Shown here: positions 34,704 to 46,000 of the stretch, piece after piece
Layout: each line of letters begins with the position of its first letter
Position numbering within the stretch: the first letter of the stretch is position 1
Assembly (NCBI GenBank): GCA_951812755.1
Contig: OX638329.1
Location: 853,339 to 917,338, forward strand
Length of the DNA stretch: 64,000 nt
From: an uncultured Latescibacterota bacterium
Lineage (GTDB): Bacteria > Latescibacterota > UBA2968
Reading direction: 5' to 3'
The notes under the pieces: generated by a model
Databases searched by the model: none
What the model was told of the DNA's origin: nothing
What the model saw: the letters and a program-made list of their open reading frames with translations, nothing else
Made by a program: the position numbers and the translations under genes

Positions 34704-35616
34704 GAAAATAGTGGGCGTGCTTTTAATGGCTTATGGCAGCCCCGATTCGCTGGACGATATGGCGGCTTATTTGAGCGATATTCGGGGTGGTAGGCCGATG
34801 TCGCCAGAATTTGTGGCGGAGTTTCGCAATCGCTACGCGCAGATCGGTGGCAAGTCGCCGCTGAATGAACGCACGTTTGAGCAAGCGGGATGTGTTGAGG
34901 CGGTGTTGAAGAAGCGCGGGCGGAATGTGAAGGCGTACACGGGGATGCGTCACTGGAAACCGCGGATTGTAGAGGCGGTGGCGAAGATGCGGGCGGATGG
35001 TGTTGAAAAGGCTGTGGGTATTGTGATGGCGCCGCATTATTCGCGGATGAGTATTGGCCTTTATCAACAGAAGGTCGAGGATGCGCAAAGAGAAGTGGGG
35101 AGTGCTATTGATTTTGTCTATGTCAATTCGTGGTGCGATCAGCCCCGGTTGATCAAAGCGCAGGCGGCAAAGGTGAGATTGGGGTTGGAAAAATTTCCGG
35201 AGGATGCGAGGCGGAAGGCAAAGGTGGTTTTTTCGGCGCATAGCTTGCCGGCCCGGTTGTTGAAGATGGGCGATCCCTATGACGATGAATTAAAATGCAA
35301 TGCTCAGGCGATTGTCGATCAGTTGGGTCCGGTAGATTGGATGTTTTCGTATCAGAGTGCCGCACATACGGGCGAACCCTGGTTGGGTCCGCAGATTGAA
35401 GATGTGATTCCCGCACTGGCTTCTGGCAATTATCGCGATGTTCTGGTCGCGCCAATTGGTTTTGTGTGCGATCATGTGGAGGTGCTTTACGATATTGATA
35501 TCGGTTGCCAGGAGATTGCAGAACAACACGGGATTCGCCTTGAGCGCACAGAGATGATGAATAGCGATCCCGTGTTTATCGAGGCGGTTGCAGATGCGGT
35601 GGAAGAGGCGATTTGA
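34684..35616 (+). CDS. hemH: ferrochelatase, coproporphyrin type
   Basis: Inserts ferrous iron into a porphyrin. 310 residues. Catalytic His186 (VVFSAHSLP) and Glu266 (CDHVEVLYD) are at nearly the same positions as in Bacillus HemH. The N-terminal segment reads LLMAYGSP, with the tyrosine that marks the Bacillus-type coproporphyrin ferrochelatase (CpfC), not the LLVNLGTP of protoporphyrin enzymes. ATG 34684 lies inside the end of hemE; a GTG at 34711 is an alternative start but would cut into the first strand. Confidence 0.93.
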   Translation: MNIRRDEKIVGVLLMAYGSPDSLDDMAAYLSDIRGGRPMSPEFVAEFRNRYAQIGGKSPLNERTFEQAGCVEAVLKKRGRNVKAYTGMRHWKPRIVEAVAKMRADGVEKAVGIVMAPHYSRMSIGLYQQKVEDAQREVGSAIDFVYVNSWCDQPRLIKAQAAKVRLGLEKFPEDARRKAKVVFSAHSLPARLLKMGDPYDDELKCNAQAIVDQLGPVDWMFSYQSAAHTGEPWLGPQIEDVIPALASGNYRDVLVAPIGFVCDHVEVLYDIDIGCQEIAEQHGIRLERTEMMNSDPVFIEAVADAVEEAI

Positions 35617-35637
35617 GAGGCGGGTGCTGATAGCGAT

Positions 35638-37035
35638 ATGCATATAACTATTATTGGCGGTGGCATAGCGGGTCTTGCGACCGCTTTTTATTTGGAAAAA
35701 AGAGCGAGAGAACTGGGGCGGGAGATCCAGTGTGTTTTGCTGGAGAGCAGTGACAGGTGGGGCGGGAAGATCGCGACGGAGTCGGTGGATGGTTTTTTGA
35801 TTGAGGGCGGTCCGGATTTGTTGCTGACGCAAAAACCCGCGGGTGTTCAGTTGTGTAAAGATCTGGGGTTGGCGGATCGGTTGATTTCGACGAATAATGA
35901 TCGGCAGCGGACGTTTTTGGTGCGGGATGGGAAGCTGGTGGCTTTTCCGGAGGATTTTTCGCTGGTGCCTTCAAAGTTCTGGCCCCTTGTGACTTCGCCT
36001 CTGTATTCGTTTTGCGGGAAGGTGAGGATGGGGCTGGAGGTGTTTGTTCCGCGGCGGAGGGACGAGGGCGATGAGAGTCTGGCGAGTTTTATTGGGCGGC
36101 GGTTGGGCGTGGAGGCTGTGAATATTGGCGGGGCGATGCTGGCGGGTATCCACAGTGCAGATGCAGAGCGTTTGAGTATGCGGTGTGCGTTTCCGATGTA
36201 TGTGGCTATGGAGCAGCGTTATGGCAGTTTGATTAAGGGGGTGCGGGCGATGAGGAGAACGCGCGCGAAATCCTCTGCGATGTTTCAGACGCTGATTGGC
36301 GGGATGGGGGAGTTGGTCGATGCTCTGGTCGCGCAGTTAGATGGGGATTTGCGCCGGGGGGTTGCGGTTGGGGCTGTGCGAAAGACGGATGGTGGATTTG
36401 AGGTGGTCGCAGGCGATGAGGTGATTGAGACAGATGCTGTGGTGATGGCGACGCCGGCTTATGTGTCCGCTGATCTGGTGGCGGATTTTGCGCCGGGTTT
36501 GAGTCTTTTGTTGCGCGGTATTCGCTATGTTTCTACGGCGACGGTTTCGCTGGCGTATCGGAAGAGAGATGTTGAGGGTCAACACGATTTTGAGGGCTTT
36601 GGTTTTTTGTCGCCGAAACACGAGGGGCGGCGGATTACGGCGTGTACATGGGTTTCGACAAAGCTGAATTTTCGCGCGCCGGACGATGGGGTTCTGGTGC
36701 GTACATTTGTGGGGGGAGCAGGGCGTGAAGATCTGGTGGATCTGGATGATGAGGCGCTGATTGCGCAGTCGCGCGAGGAATTGGAGGATTTGATGGGGTT
36801 GACGGCTGATCCTCTGTTTGCGCGCATTTTTCGCTGGCAAAGAGGACGCCCCCAGTTCGATGTGGGGCATCTGGATCGCGTGGCTGAAATGGAGCATCTC
36901 GCCGCGCAGGTGGGCGGGTTGTTTTTGACGGGGAGTGCGTATCGCGGGTCGGCGATTCCCGATTGTATTGTGCAGGCGGTGGATACGGTGGATCGGATTT
37001 TAGGGACTATCGATACAGGGTACCGCGTAGCATAA
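35638..37035 (+). CDS. hemY: FAD-dependent coproporphyrinogen/protoporphyrinogen oxidase
   Basis: Oxygen-dependent porphyrinogen oxidase of 465 residues. FAD-binding GGGIAGLATAFYL (residues 6-18), then GGKIATE and EGGPDLLLTQKP, and a C-terminal FAD segment GLFLTGSAYRGSAIPDC. Gene order hemE-hemH-hemY equals that of Bacillus, where HemY works as coproporphyrinogen oxidase (CgoX). The last 29 bases overlap the 3' end of the giant minus-strand gene. Confidence 0.93.
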   Translation: MHITIIGGGIAGLATAFYLEKRARELGREIQCVLLESSDRWGGKIATESVDGFLIEGGPDLLLTQKPAGVQLCKDLGLADRLISTNNDRQRTFLVRDGKLVAFPEDFSLVPSKFWPLVTSPLYSFCGKVRMGLEVFVPRRRDEGDESLASFIGRRLGVEAVNIGGAMLAGIHSADAERLSMRCAFPMYVAMEQRYGSLIKGVRAMRRTRAKSSAMFQTLIGGMGELVDALVAQLDGDLRRGVAVGAVRKTDGGFEVVAGDEVIETDAVVMATPAYVSADLVADFAPGLSLLLRGIRYVSTATVSLAYRKRDVEGQHDFEGFGFLSPKHEGRRITACTWVSTKLNFRAPDDGVLVRTFVGGAGREDLVDLDDEALIAQSREELEDLMGLTADPLFARIFRWQRGRPQFDVGHLDRVAEMEHLAAQVGGLFLTGSAYRGSAIPDCIVQAVDTVDRILGTIDTGYRVA

Positions 37036-40000
37036 ACCCGTGTACAGGTGGGGTCTCGGTGCGCTCGCGGCGGTAGCCCGTCATATCTACTCTGAAGGAT
37101 TGTCCCAGATTCAGGCGCCAGCCCAGGCCGTAGGCACGCATCCCTTTGTCCGATAATGCGAAATCAGCGTAAGGTGTCAAAAGACCGCGTCCGTCAAATG
37201 CATCCATGCCATAGCTCATTTCCGCATCAAAAACACCCGCTGGGCTGGCATAAGCGTTCTGCCCTGTGATGCGTTGCGAATAGAGGCGATTTATTCCATT
37301 GGAAGCATCACCCCAGGACGACCGCAACCTGAGTGATAGGCCCCGCTCCGAAGCACCCGGATCAAAATTGACCGAACCGCCCACACCCCATTCCCGATAG
37401 TTGCTGTCTTCGTGTGCGAGGAGTACCCGCACATTTGTCTCCATTGTCAGGCCCGAATTTGGGTCGGCATAGCGAAGACCGCCGCCCATCTCTGCACCCG
37501 TGCCCGTTTCTGCATCGCCGCCATCGTGCCGCACGCCAATCTCCAGAGAGGGCGCCAGCGCACGGCCTTGACCGAACACCACATTGCGAGTGCCTTCCAG
37601 CACGAGGCGCAACCTCCGCGCTTCTGCCTCTACCGACGGCAGGTCAGTATCTGCATCCGACTGCATCCGCACCATAAAGCCATCGGATTTCAGCGCGAGA
37701 TTAAAGCCTCCTGTCCCGGGCAGCAACACACCGCGCACGCCCAGGGCGCCCATTTTCATCCCGATACCTGCATCCCCTGCTGTCAGCGATAGATCGCCGC
37801 GCCCATAGCCTATCAGGCCCCAGGCCGACAGGCGTTCGTTTAAGGCGACGCGCAGATAGGGATATACACTCGTCAGAGGGCTTTCTACTTCGTCCTCGCG
37901 CGTCGGCAGATTCTCGCCCGGTCGCAGATCAAAATCACCGGATCCCATGCTATGCGACACTGCTATGCCGCCCAGCATTCGACCCCGTTCATAATCAATG
38001 CCCAGCGTGCCGGTTACAACGCCACTGTTGAGGGACAGATCGACCTCCTCTCCTCTGAACTGCGTTGTCGCGCCCCGGCCCCAGAAGGTCCACCGCGTCT
38101 GCGGAGACACGACAAAAGAACTCCTCATCAGGAAGTCGCGCAGGCTCATGCTGCGATAGTTATAGGGCATCTCCGCCTGTTCAGGCCCTGATGGGCCGGT
38201 GAGATACAGCCCTGGATCAATCCCTGTCGATAAGTTGCCGGATGAGTTTAGCCGCTGACCGCCCAGCGTCATATGTGAGGACCGACCGACTATTCCGCTC
38301 AACCGTTCGCCAACTACATCTACGATATGACTCGCTACGGTGCGGCCAAATCGCGCGAGATATGCCTGCACCACAGCGACATCGTCGTCGGTGATCGTGC
38401 CTGTGGCTTCGCCATCTACTACTGTGGCGTTTTCCGCATTGCTCAGTTGTAATGTGAATGTCTCATCCGCTTCGTCCAGTATGTCGTTGAGGACTACCAC
38501 GCGGATCGTTTTTTCTACTGCCATTGCCTCAAAGCGCAGTGTTCCGCTCGTTCTTTCGTAATCCTCACCCGCTATGGCCGTGCCATCCATTGTTGTCCAA
38601 TCTACTGTCACATCACGGGCACTGGCTACCCCCAGTGTTACGGTGAATACCATTTCGCCATCGCCTTCCACAGCACGGGCATCCGATATCGTCATTTCCG
38701 GTGCATTGTCGTCGTCCATAATCAGGACTGTTGCATGTGCAGGTTCAGATAGTTCATACGCCTCGTTTTCCGCGATAGCCACGCTCACCGCGCCGTCAGG
38801 TTCGTCGAGGTTATCGTTCTGTGTTGCCACCTGAAGCGTCGCCACTGCCGAACTTTCTTCGAATATCACCGTCGTTGGAGGTGTTTGGGAGAAGAACGCG
38901 CCTTCCTGGCTTACCTGTAGTGATATGCTCAGTGGCACTGTCAGAACACCTGCCCGCGTCAATGTGAATATCGCGGTACTACCTTCTGTCACTGTCGCTG
39001 CATCTGCCGCAATGCTCACCTGGGGCAGGTCGTTATCGGCAATCACCCCCATCGCCTCGCCATCTACTACTGTCGCGTTCACGGCATTGCTCAGTTGTAC
39101 TGTAAATGTCTCATTTGTCTCGTCCAGTATGTCTTCGAGTATGTGTACGCGGATCGTTTTTTCCACTGCCATTGCCTCAAAGTGCAGTGTCCCGCTCGTC
39201 CTTTCGTAATCCTCACCCGCTATGGCCGTGCCATCCACCGTGGTCCAATCTACTGTCACATCACGGGCACTGGCTACCCCCAGTGTTACGGTGAAGATCA
39301 TTTCGCCATTGCCTTCCACGGCGCGGGCATCCGATATCATCATTTCCGGTGCATTGTCGTTGTCCGTAATCAGGACTGTTGCATGTGCGGGTTCAGATAT
39401 CACATAATTATCGCTTTCTGCGATAGCCACGCTCACTGCGCCATCGGGTTCATCGAGTTCATCGTCCTGTGTTGCTATCAGGAGTGTCGCCACTGATGAA
39501 CCTTCCTCGAATATCACCATTTTTGGAGGCGTTTCGGAGAAGAACGCGCCTTCCCGGCTCACCTGCACTGGCACGCTCAGCGGCACCGTCACATCACCCT
39601 TCTGCGTCAACTTGAACACCGCTGTCCCGCCTTCCACCACCGTCGCCACATCCGTCGCAATGCTTACCTGGGGCAGATCATCATCGATAATCGTGCCCAC
39701 GGCCTCGCCATCTACCACCGTCGCATTCACCGCCCTTTTCAGCACTATCTTAAATGTTTCATTTGCTTCCAATACATCGTCATCTATAATCAGCACCGAG
39801 ATAGTCTTCTTCATCTCCATCGCCTCAAAGCGCAGAGTACCACTCGCCGCCTTGTAATCCTCACCCGCCTTCGCCGTCCCATCTTTTGTTGTCCACACCA
39901 GCGTCACTGGCTTGCTGCTCACCACGCTCAGCCGCACCGTGAATACCATCTCACCGACTTTCTCTATCTCTTCACCATCCCTATCCGTCACCTCACCGAT

Positions 40001-43000
40001 ATTCACTATCTTCTCACCGCCGTCAATCGATAATACTGGTATGGTGGTCTCTGTAATTCTCACCGCGACATCGGATGCGGACACGCCCTCGTAATTTCCC
40101 CCGTTCACCGCATGCGTCAGTATCGCTGTCTCATCCACCACTGCATCTTCATCCATACCCGCGCTTACCATCACCGTCTGCGCCTGATCCCAGTTCTCTG
40201 TTGTGAATACCAGTACTGTCTCATCTAAGGACACCTCTGCATGCTGCGGTACTCCCACTGTGATCCTCACATCGTCTGTCGGCTTTGTCTTGAGCACCAC
40301 TGTGTAACTCCCGCTGTCGCCTTCCCTCAACGCCAGCACCGTCGGCGTCACTGTCACTCCTGGCGTGTTCGCGTCGTCGTCGATAATCGTCCCAATCGCC
40401 TCGACGTCTCCCGGCATCGCGTTTTCCACACTACTCAGTACCATCCTGACCGTCTCATCTGTCTCTTCCACATCATCATCTAAAATCGGTACGCGAATCA
40501 TCCCCTCCATCTCTCCAGGCATGATTTCCACTATGCCTGTGGATGCCATATAGTCCTCGCTCATCGTCGCTGTCCCGTCTAATGTTCCGCATCTCGCCGT
40601 TACGACTTTGCTGCTCGCCATGTTCAGCCGCACCCTGAACAACATCTCACCGCTGCTCTCCATCACCGTTACATCGTCAATCATCAGCATCGGTATGCTG
40701 GTCTCGATAATGCTTACGATTATATCGCTCGCGTCCTCGCCCGCATAGTCTCCGCCGCTGACTGCATGCGTTAGCGTCACCCCACTGTCATCCATCGCGT
40801 CGTTGTCGTTCGCAGCACTCACCGTGACGGTCTGTGCGGTGTTATAGGTGTCCGTCGTGAAGGTCAGCGTCGTCTTATCTACCGATACATCCGTGTTCTG
40901 TGGAACTGTCACCACCACCGTCACATCATCGGTCGGCTGCGAGGTCAGAACTACTGTGTAGGTTTTGCTGCTCCCCTCATCTATTGTCAGAGTTGTCGGA
41001 TCTACTGTCACGCCGCGCACATCGTCGTCGGTGATCGTCACTGTGGCAGGCGTCACGGTCAGACCCGTTGCGCTTCCGCTTACTGCCACTGTCTCGCTAC
41101 CTTCCACGATCCCATCATCTACCGGTGAGAAATCGAATGTGCCTGTCCCGCTCGTCTGTCCGGCGGCGATGATCACTGTGAAGTTCGCCACTGCCGCAAA
41201 GTCCGACGCCGAGGCCGTGCCGACCCCAACCGATACCGCCACCTCTGTCGCTACTTTGTGCGGCTCAGTGTTCATCGTCGCCGTTACTGTCACTTCCGCG
41301 CCACTCGCTCCTACGTCCTCCGCCACTGTCGTCGGGCTGACCGTGAGTGTGACCCTCGTCGAGGCCGCCACGTGGTCATCCACAGTTACTGTCACCCCGG
41401 ACGCCGCCAGATTCGCATAGTCGCCCCCCAGCACCCGGTGGATCAATCCGACCCTCTCATCGTTCGCGTCCGCGTCCACGACCGCGCTGACTGTGACGGT
41501 CTGCGCTATATGCCAGTCGTCAGTGTCGAATTCCAGACTGACCGGATCAACAGTCACGCCGACAATCGAATTTTTATCTACGTTGACCGTCACTGTGGTC
41601 GTCGGCTCACTGTTCAACTCGATTGAGTAGGTCTTTGACGGGCCACCTTCGACGAGTGACAGTGAAGTTGGCGTCACCACCACCCCACGCGTGTCGTCGT
41701 CCTGAATCGTCCCGGTCCTGGCAAGCGTCGCTTCTCCACCGGTCAGTGTGGCGTTCACCGCATTGCTCAGCGTCACAGTGAAGGTCTCGTTTTCTTCATC
41801 TATGTCGTCATCCGCAATCGTCACGCTGATCGTCTGCGTCCTCGTGTTGGGCGCAAAGGTCAGGGTGCCGCTCGCTTCCGTGTAGTCCTTTCCGGCTTCT
41901 GCAGTTCCATCCTTTGTCTCATACGAGACCTTCACCGTCTGTGCGCTCGCCTTGTCCAGGGTTGCCTCGAAAGACATCGTGCCCGCGTCCTCCAACCCAC
42001 CAATACTACTCATCAATACCACTGGTATATCCTGCTGGACCACCGGGCGCGTCACGGTCACGGTCGCTTCGTTGGATTCTACCCCGTCCAGGGTTGCCGT
42101 GGCTTTGTTCACCACCTGCGATACATCCACGTCTGTCTGCACTACGGTGTATGAACCCGTACACGTCAGGCTCGTCCCGGAACCCAGACCACTGGCAGGA
42201 ACCGCAGGACAGGTGATGCCCGAAGCCGAGATCTTGTCGTCTGTGATTGCCAATGTGCCGGTCAAGGTCACTGTGCCGCTGTTGGTCACTTTGTAGCTGT
42301 AAGCGATCTGATCGCCGACACTGGCAAAGTTCGCCACTGCCGCCGTCTTGCCCAGGGTCAATGCCTTTTCCTGTGCCACTGTTGTCGTCTGGCTCGCTGT
42401 CTGGTCGCTGAGCCCTGTGGCGGTGGCGGTCGCCGTGTTGGTCACTTCGCCAGCATCTACGTCTGTCTGTGTCACTGTGTAGTTGCCGGTCAATTCGCAT
42501 TTTTCGTCCAGGTTGAGTGAGGCGCATGCCACTCCGGCACTGTTCACGAGCAGGTCGCTTATTGTTACATTTGTCAACGGTACGTTGCCGCTGTTTGTGG
42601 CTGTCGCCGTGTAGCTCAGGAGGTCTCCGAGGGTTATGTCGCCAGAATTATCGACGTCATTGTGGTTGGGTGCTTCAAATGTGAGGGTGAGTTCCGGCGT
42701 TGGTGTGTCGGTTTCGGTGATGGTGACCACGACGTTTGAGGCGGTCTCACCACTGTAGTCGCCGCCGCTGACTGTGTGTGTGATGGTTACGGCATCATCC
42801 GCTACTGCGTCGTTGTCTTCGGCTGCGCTGACGGTGACGGTTTGTGCTGTGTTATAGGTGTCTGCGGTGAAGGTTAGACTCGTTTGATCTACAGACACAT
42901 CCGTGTTCTGCGGTGCGTTCACTGTTACCGTCACGGTCGCTGTTGGCTGTGAGGTCAGAACCACTGTATAGGTGTCGTCGTCGCCCTCATCTATTGTCAG

Positions 43001-46000
43001 GGTGGTCGGACTGACCGTTACGCCGCGTGTGTCGTCGTCGGTGATCGTTCCAGTCGCCTCAAGCGTTGCTTCCCCGCCGGACAGGGTCGCGTTCTGCGCA
43101 TCGCTCAGGGTTATGGTGAAGGTCTCGTCCGCCTCGTCTATGTCGTCGTCGCTGATTGTGATGCTGATGGTCTGCGCGTCCGTGCTGTTTTCAGGGAAGG
43201 TCAGCGTGCCGTTGGCTGCGGTGTAATCCGTTCCTGCGGTCGCTGTGCCATCACTGGTTGCCCATGTCACGGTTATGGCATTGCTGCTGGCCGTACTCAG
43301 ATTTACCGTGAAGGTCACGCTGCCGGCGTCCTCAGTTGCGCTTGCATCACCTATGCTCAGTGTCGGCGTGTCGTTTTCCACTATCGTCACTTCGACGCTC
43401 GCTGGTTCAGCGTTGTAGTCGCCACCCGTGGCCGAGTGCGTCAGTGTTACCGCCGCATCTGCCAAAGCGTCGTTGTCTTCGGCTGCGCTGACTGTGACGG
43501 TCTGTGCTGTGTTATAGGTGTCTGCCGTGAAGGTCAGCGATGTCTTATCTACCGATACATCCGTGTTCTGCGGTACGTTCAAGCTCACGGTCACAGTCGC
43601 TGTTGGCTGTGAGGTCAGGACCGCCTCGTAGGTTGCGTTGCCACCTTCCGGCACGTTCAATTTTTCAGGTGTTACGGTCACGCCGCGTGTGTCGTTGTCG
43701 GTGATTGTTCCGGTGGCTGAGGCTGTGGCAATTGTCGCGTTTTGCGGGTTGCTCAGGGTTATGGTGAAGGTCTCGTTTTCTTCATCTATATTGTCGTCGG
43801 AGATTGTGATGCTGATGGTCTGGCTCAATGCACTCCCAGGGCTGAACGTCAGGGTGCCGTTGGCTGCTGTGTAGTCCGTTCCTGCGGTCGCTGTGCCGTC
43901 CGAGGTTGCCCATGTCGCTGTTACTTCATTGCTGCTGGGCACGCTCAGGGTCACTTTGAAGCTCACGCTGCCGTCGTCCTCATCTGCACTTGCATCGGCA
44001 ATGCTCAACGTCGGTGTGTCGGTCTCTGTGATGGTGACTACGACATTGGAGGCGGTCTCACTGTTGTAGTCACCCGTGCTGCTGACTGTATGGGTGAGCG
44101 TTACGTCCGCATCCACCACTGCGTCGTCGTCCTGTGCTGCGCTGACTGTGACGGTCTGTGCGGTGTTATAGGTGTCCGCGGTGAAGGTCAGCGATGTCTT
44201 ATCTATCGATACGTCCGTGTCCTGTGGGACCGTCACATCAACTGTTACATCATTGGTGGGCTGCGAGGTCAGAACTACTGTGTAGGTTTTGCTGCTCCCC
44301 TCATCTATTGTCAGGGTGGTCGGACTGACCGTCACGCCGCGTGTGTCGTCGTCGGTGATCGTACCCGTAGCAGAGGCGGTCGTGAGGGTCGCATTCTGTG
44401 GGTTGCTCAGGGTCACGGTGAAGGTTTCGTTTTCTTCATCTATGTCGTCATCGCTGACTGTTACGCTGATTGTCTGGTTCAGCGCATCTCCTGGGCTGAA
44501 TGTCAGCGTGCCGTTCGCTGCCGCATAGTCTTCCCCAGCGGTCGCTGTTCTATCACTGGTTGCCCACGCCACTGTCACTTCATTGCTGCTGGCTGTGTTC
44601 AAGCGCACTGTGAATACCACGCTCCCGTCACTTTCCCCGGCATTCGCATCGCCAATGCTCAGCGTCGGCGTGTCGGTCTCTGTCGGTGGGATGCTTTCCG
44701 TCGGTGTGTCGTTCTCCAAAATCGTTACTGCTACCGGGTCTGCTGTCACGCCGTTGTCGCCATAGTCTCCGCCGCTGACCGTGTGTGTGATTGTTACGGC
44801 TTCATCCTCTACCGTGTCGTTATCGTTCGCAGCACTCACCGTGACGGTCTGTGCGGTGTTATAGGTGTCCGTCGTGAAGGTCAGCGTCGTCTTATCTACC
44901 GATACATCCGTGTTCTGTGGAACTGTCACCACCACCGTCACATCATCGGTCGGCTGCGAGGTCAGAACTACTGTGTAGGTTTTGCTGCTCCCCTCATCTA
45001 TTGTCAGAGTTGTCGGACTGACCGTCACGCCGCGCACATCGTCGTCGGTGATCGTCACTGTGGCAGGCGTCACGGTCAGACCCGTTGCGCTTCCGCTTAC
45101 CGCCACTGTCTCGCTACCTTCCGCGATCCTATCATCTACCGGTGAGAAATCGAATGTGCCTGTCCCGCTCGTCTGTCCGGCCGTGATCGTCACCGTGAAG
45201 GCGCTCACCGCTCCGAAGTCCGTCCCCGATGTCGCTGTGCCGGATCCCACGCTCACGCTCACCACCGTATCTACCGTCCGTGCCGATCCCCCCAGCGATG
45301 CTGTCACTGTCACTGCCTGTGTTCCGCCGTCCTCTGTCACGCTGTCCGGACTCAGCCCCAACTGGATTCCCGTCGAAGTCTGGTCGTTGTCGGTGATCGT
45401 TCCGATCGCCTCAAGCGTCGATTGTCCGCCAGCCAGTGCCGCGTTCTGCGGGTTGCTCAGGGTTATGGTGAAGGTCTCGTTCGCTTCGTCTATATTGTCG
45501 TCGGAGATTGTGATGCTGATGGTCTGCGCGTCCGTGCTGTGCGCCGGGAACGTCAGCGTGCCGTTGGCTGCGGTGTAGTCCGAGCCAGCTTCTGCCGTGC
45601 CGTCCGAGGTTGCCCATGTCACGGTCACCGCGTTGCTACTCGCCACGCTCAGGGTTACGGTGAAGGTCACACTTCCGTCGTCCTCATCTGCGCTTGCATC
45701 ACCTATGCTCAGCGTTGGCGTGTCCTTTTCCACTATCGTCACTTCCACGCTCGCTGTCTCAGCGTTGTAGTCGCCACCCGTGGCCGAGTGCGTCAGTGTT
45801 ACCGCCGCATCTGCTATTGCGTCGTTGTCTTCGGCTGCGGTGACTGTGACGGTCTGTGCTGTGTTCCAGTTACCCGTTGTGAAGGTCAGTGATGTTTTAT
45901 CTGTTGATACGTCCGTGTTCTGTGGCACGCTGACCGTCACGGTCACATTTGCGGTTGGCTGTGAGGTCAGAACTACTGTGTAGGTGTCGTCGTCGCCCTC

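Noticed and set aside
43742-45145. 467-codon plus-strand open frame opposite the giant gene
   Set aside because: It is an antisense shadow of the repeats. Codons for Asp, Thr and Val on the minus strand rarely create stops on the plus strand, and the translated product is a repetitive Cys/Arg-rich string without a ribosome site or family features.
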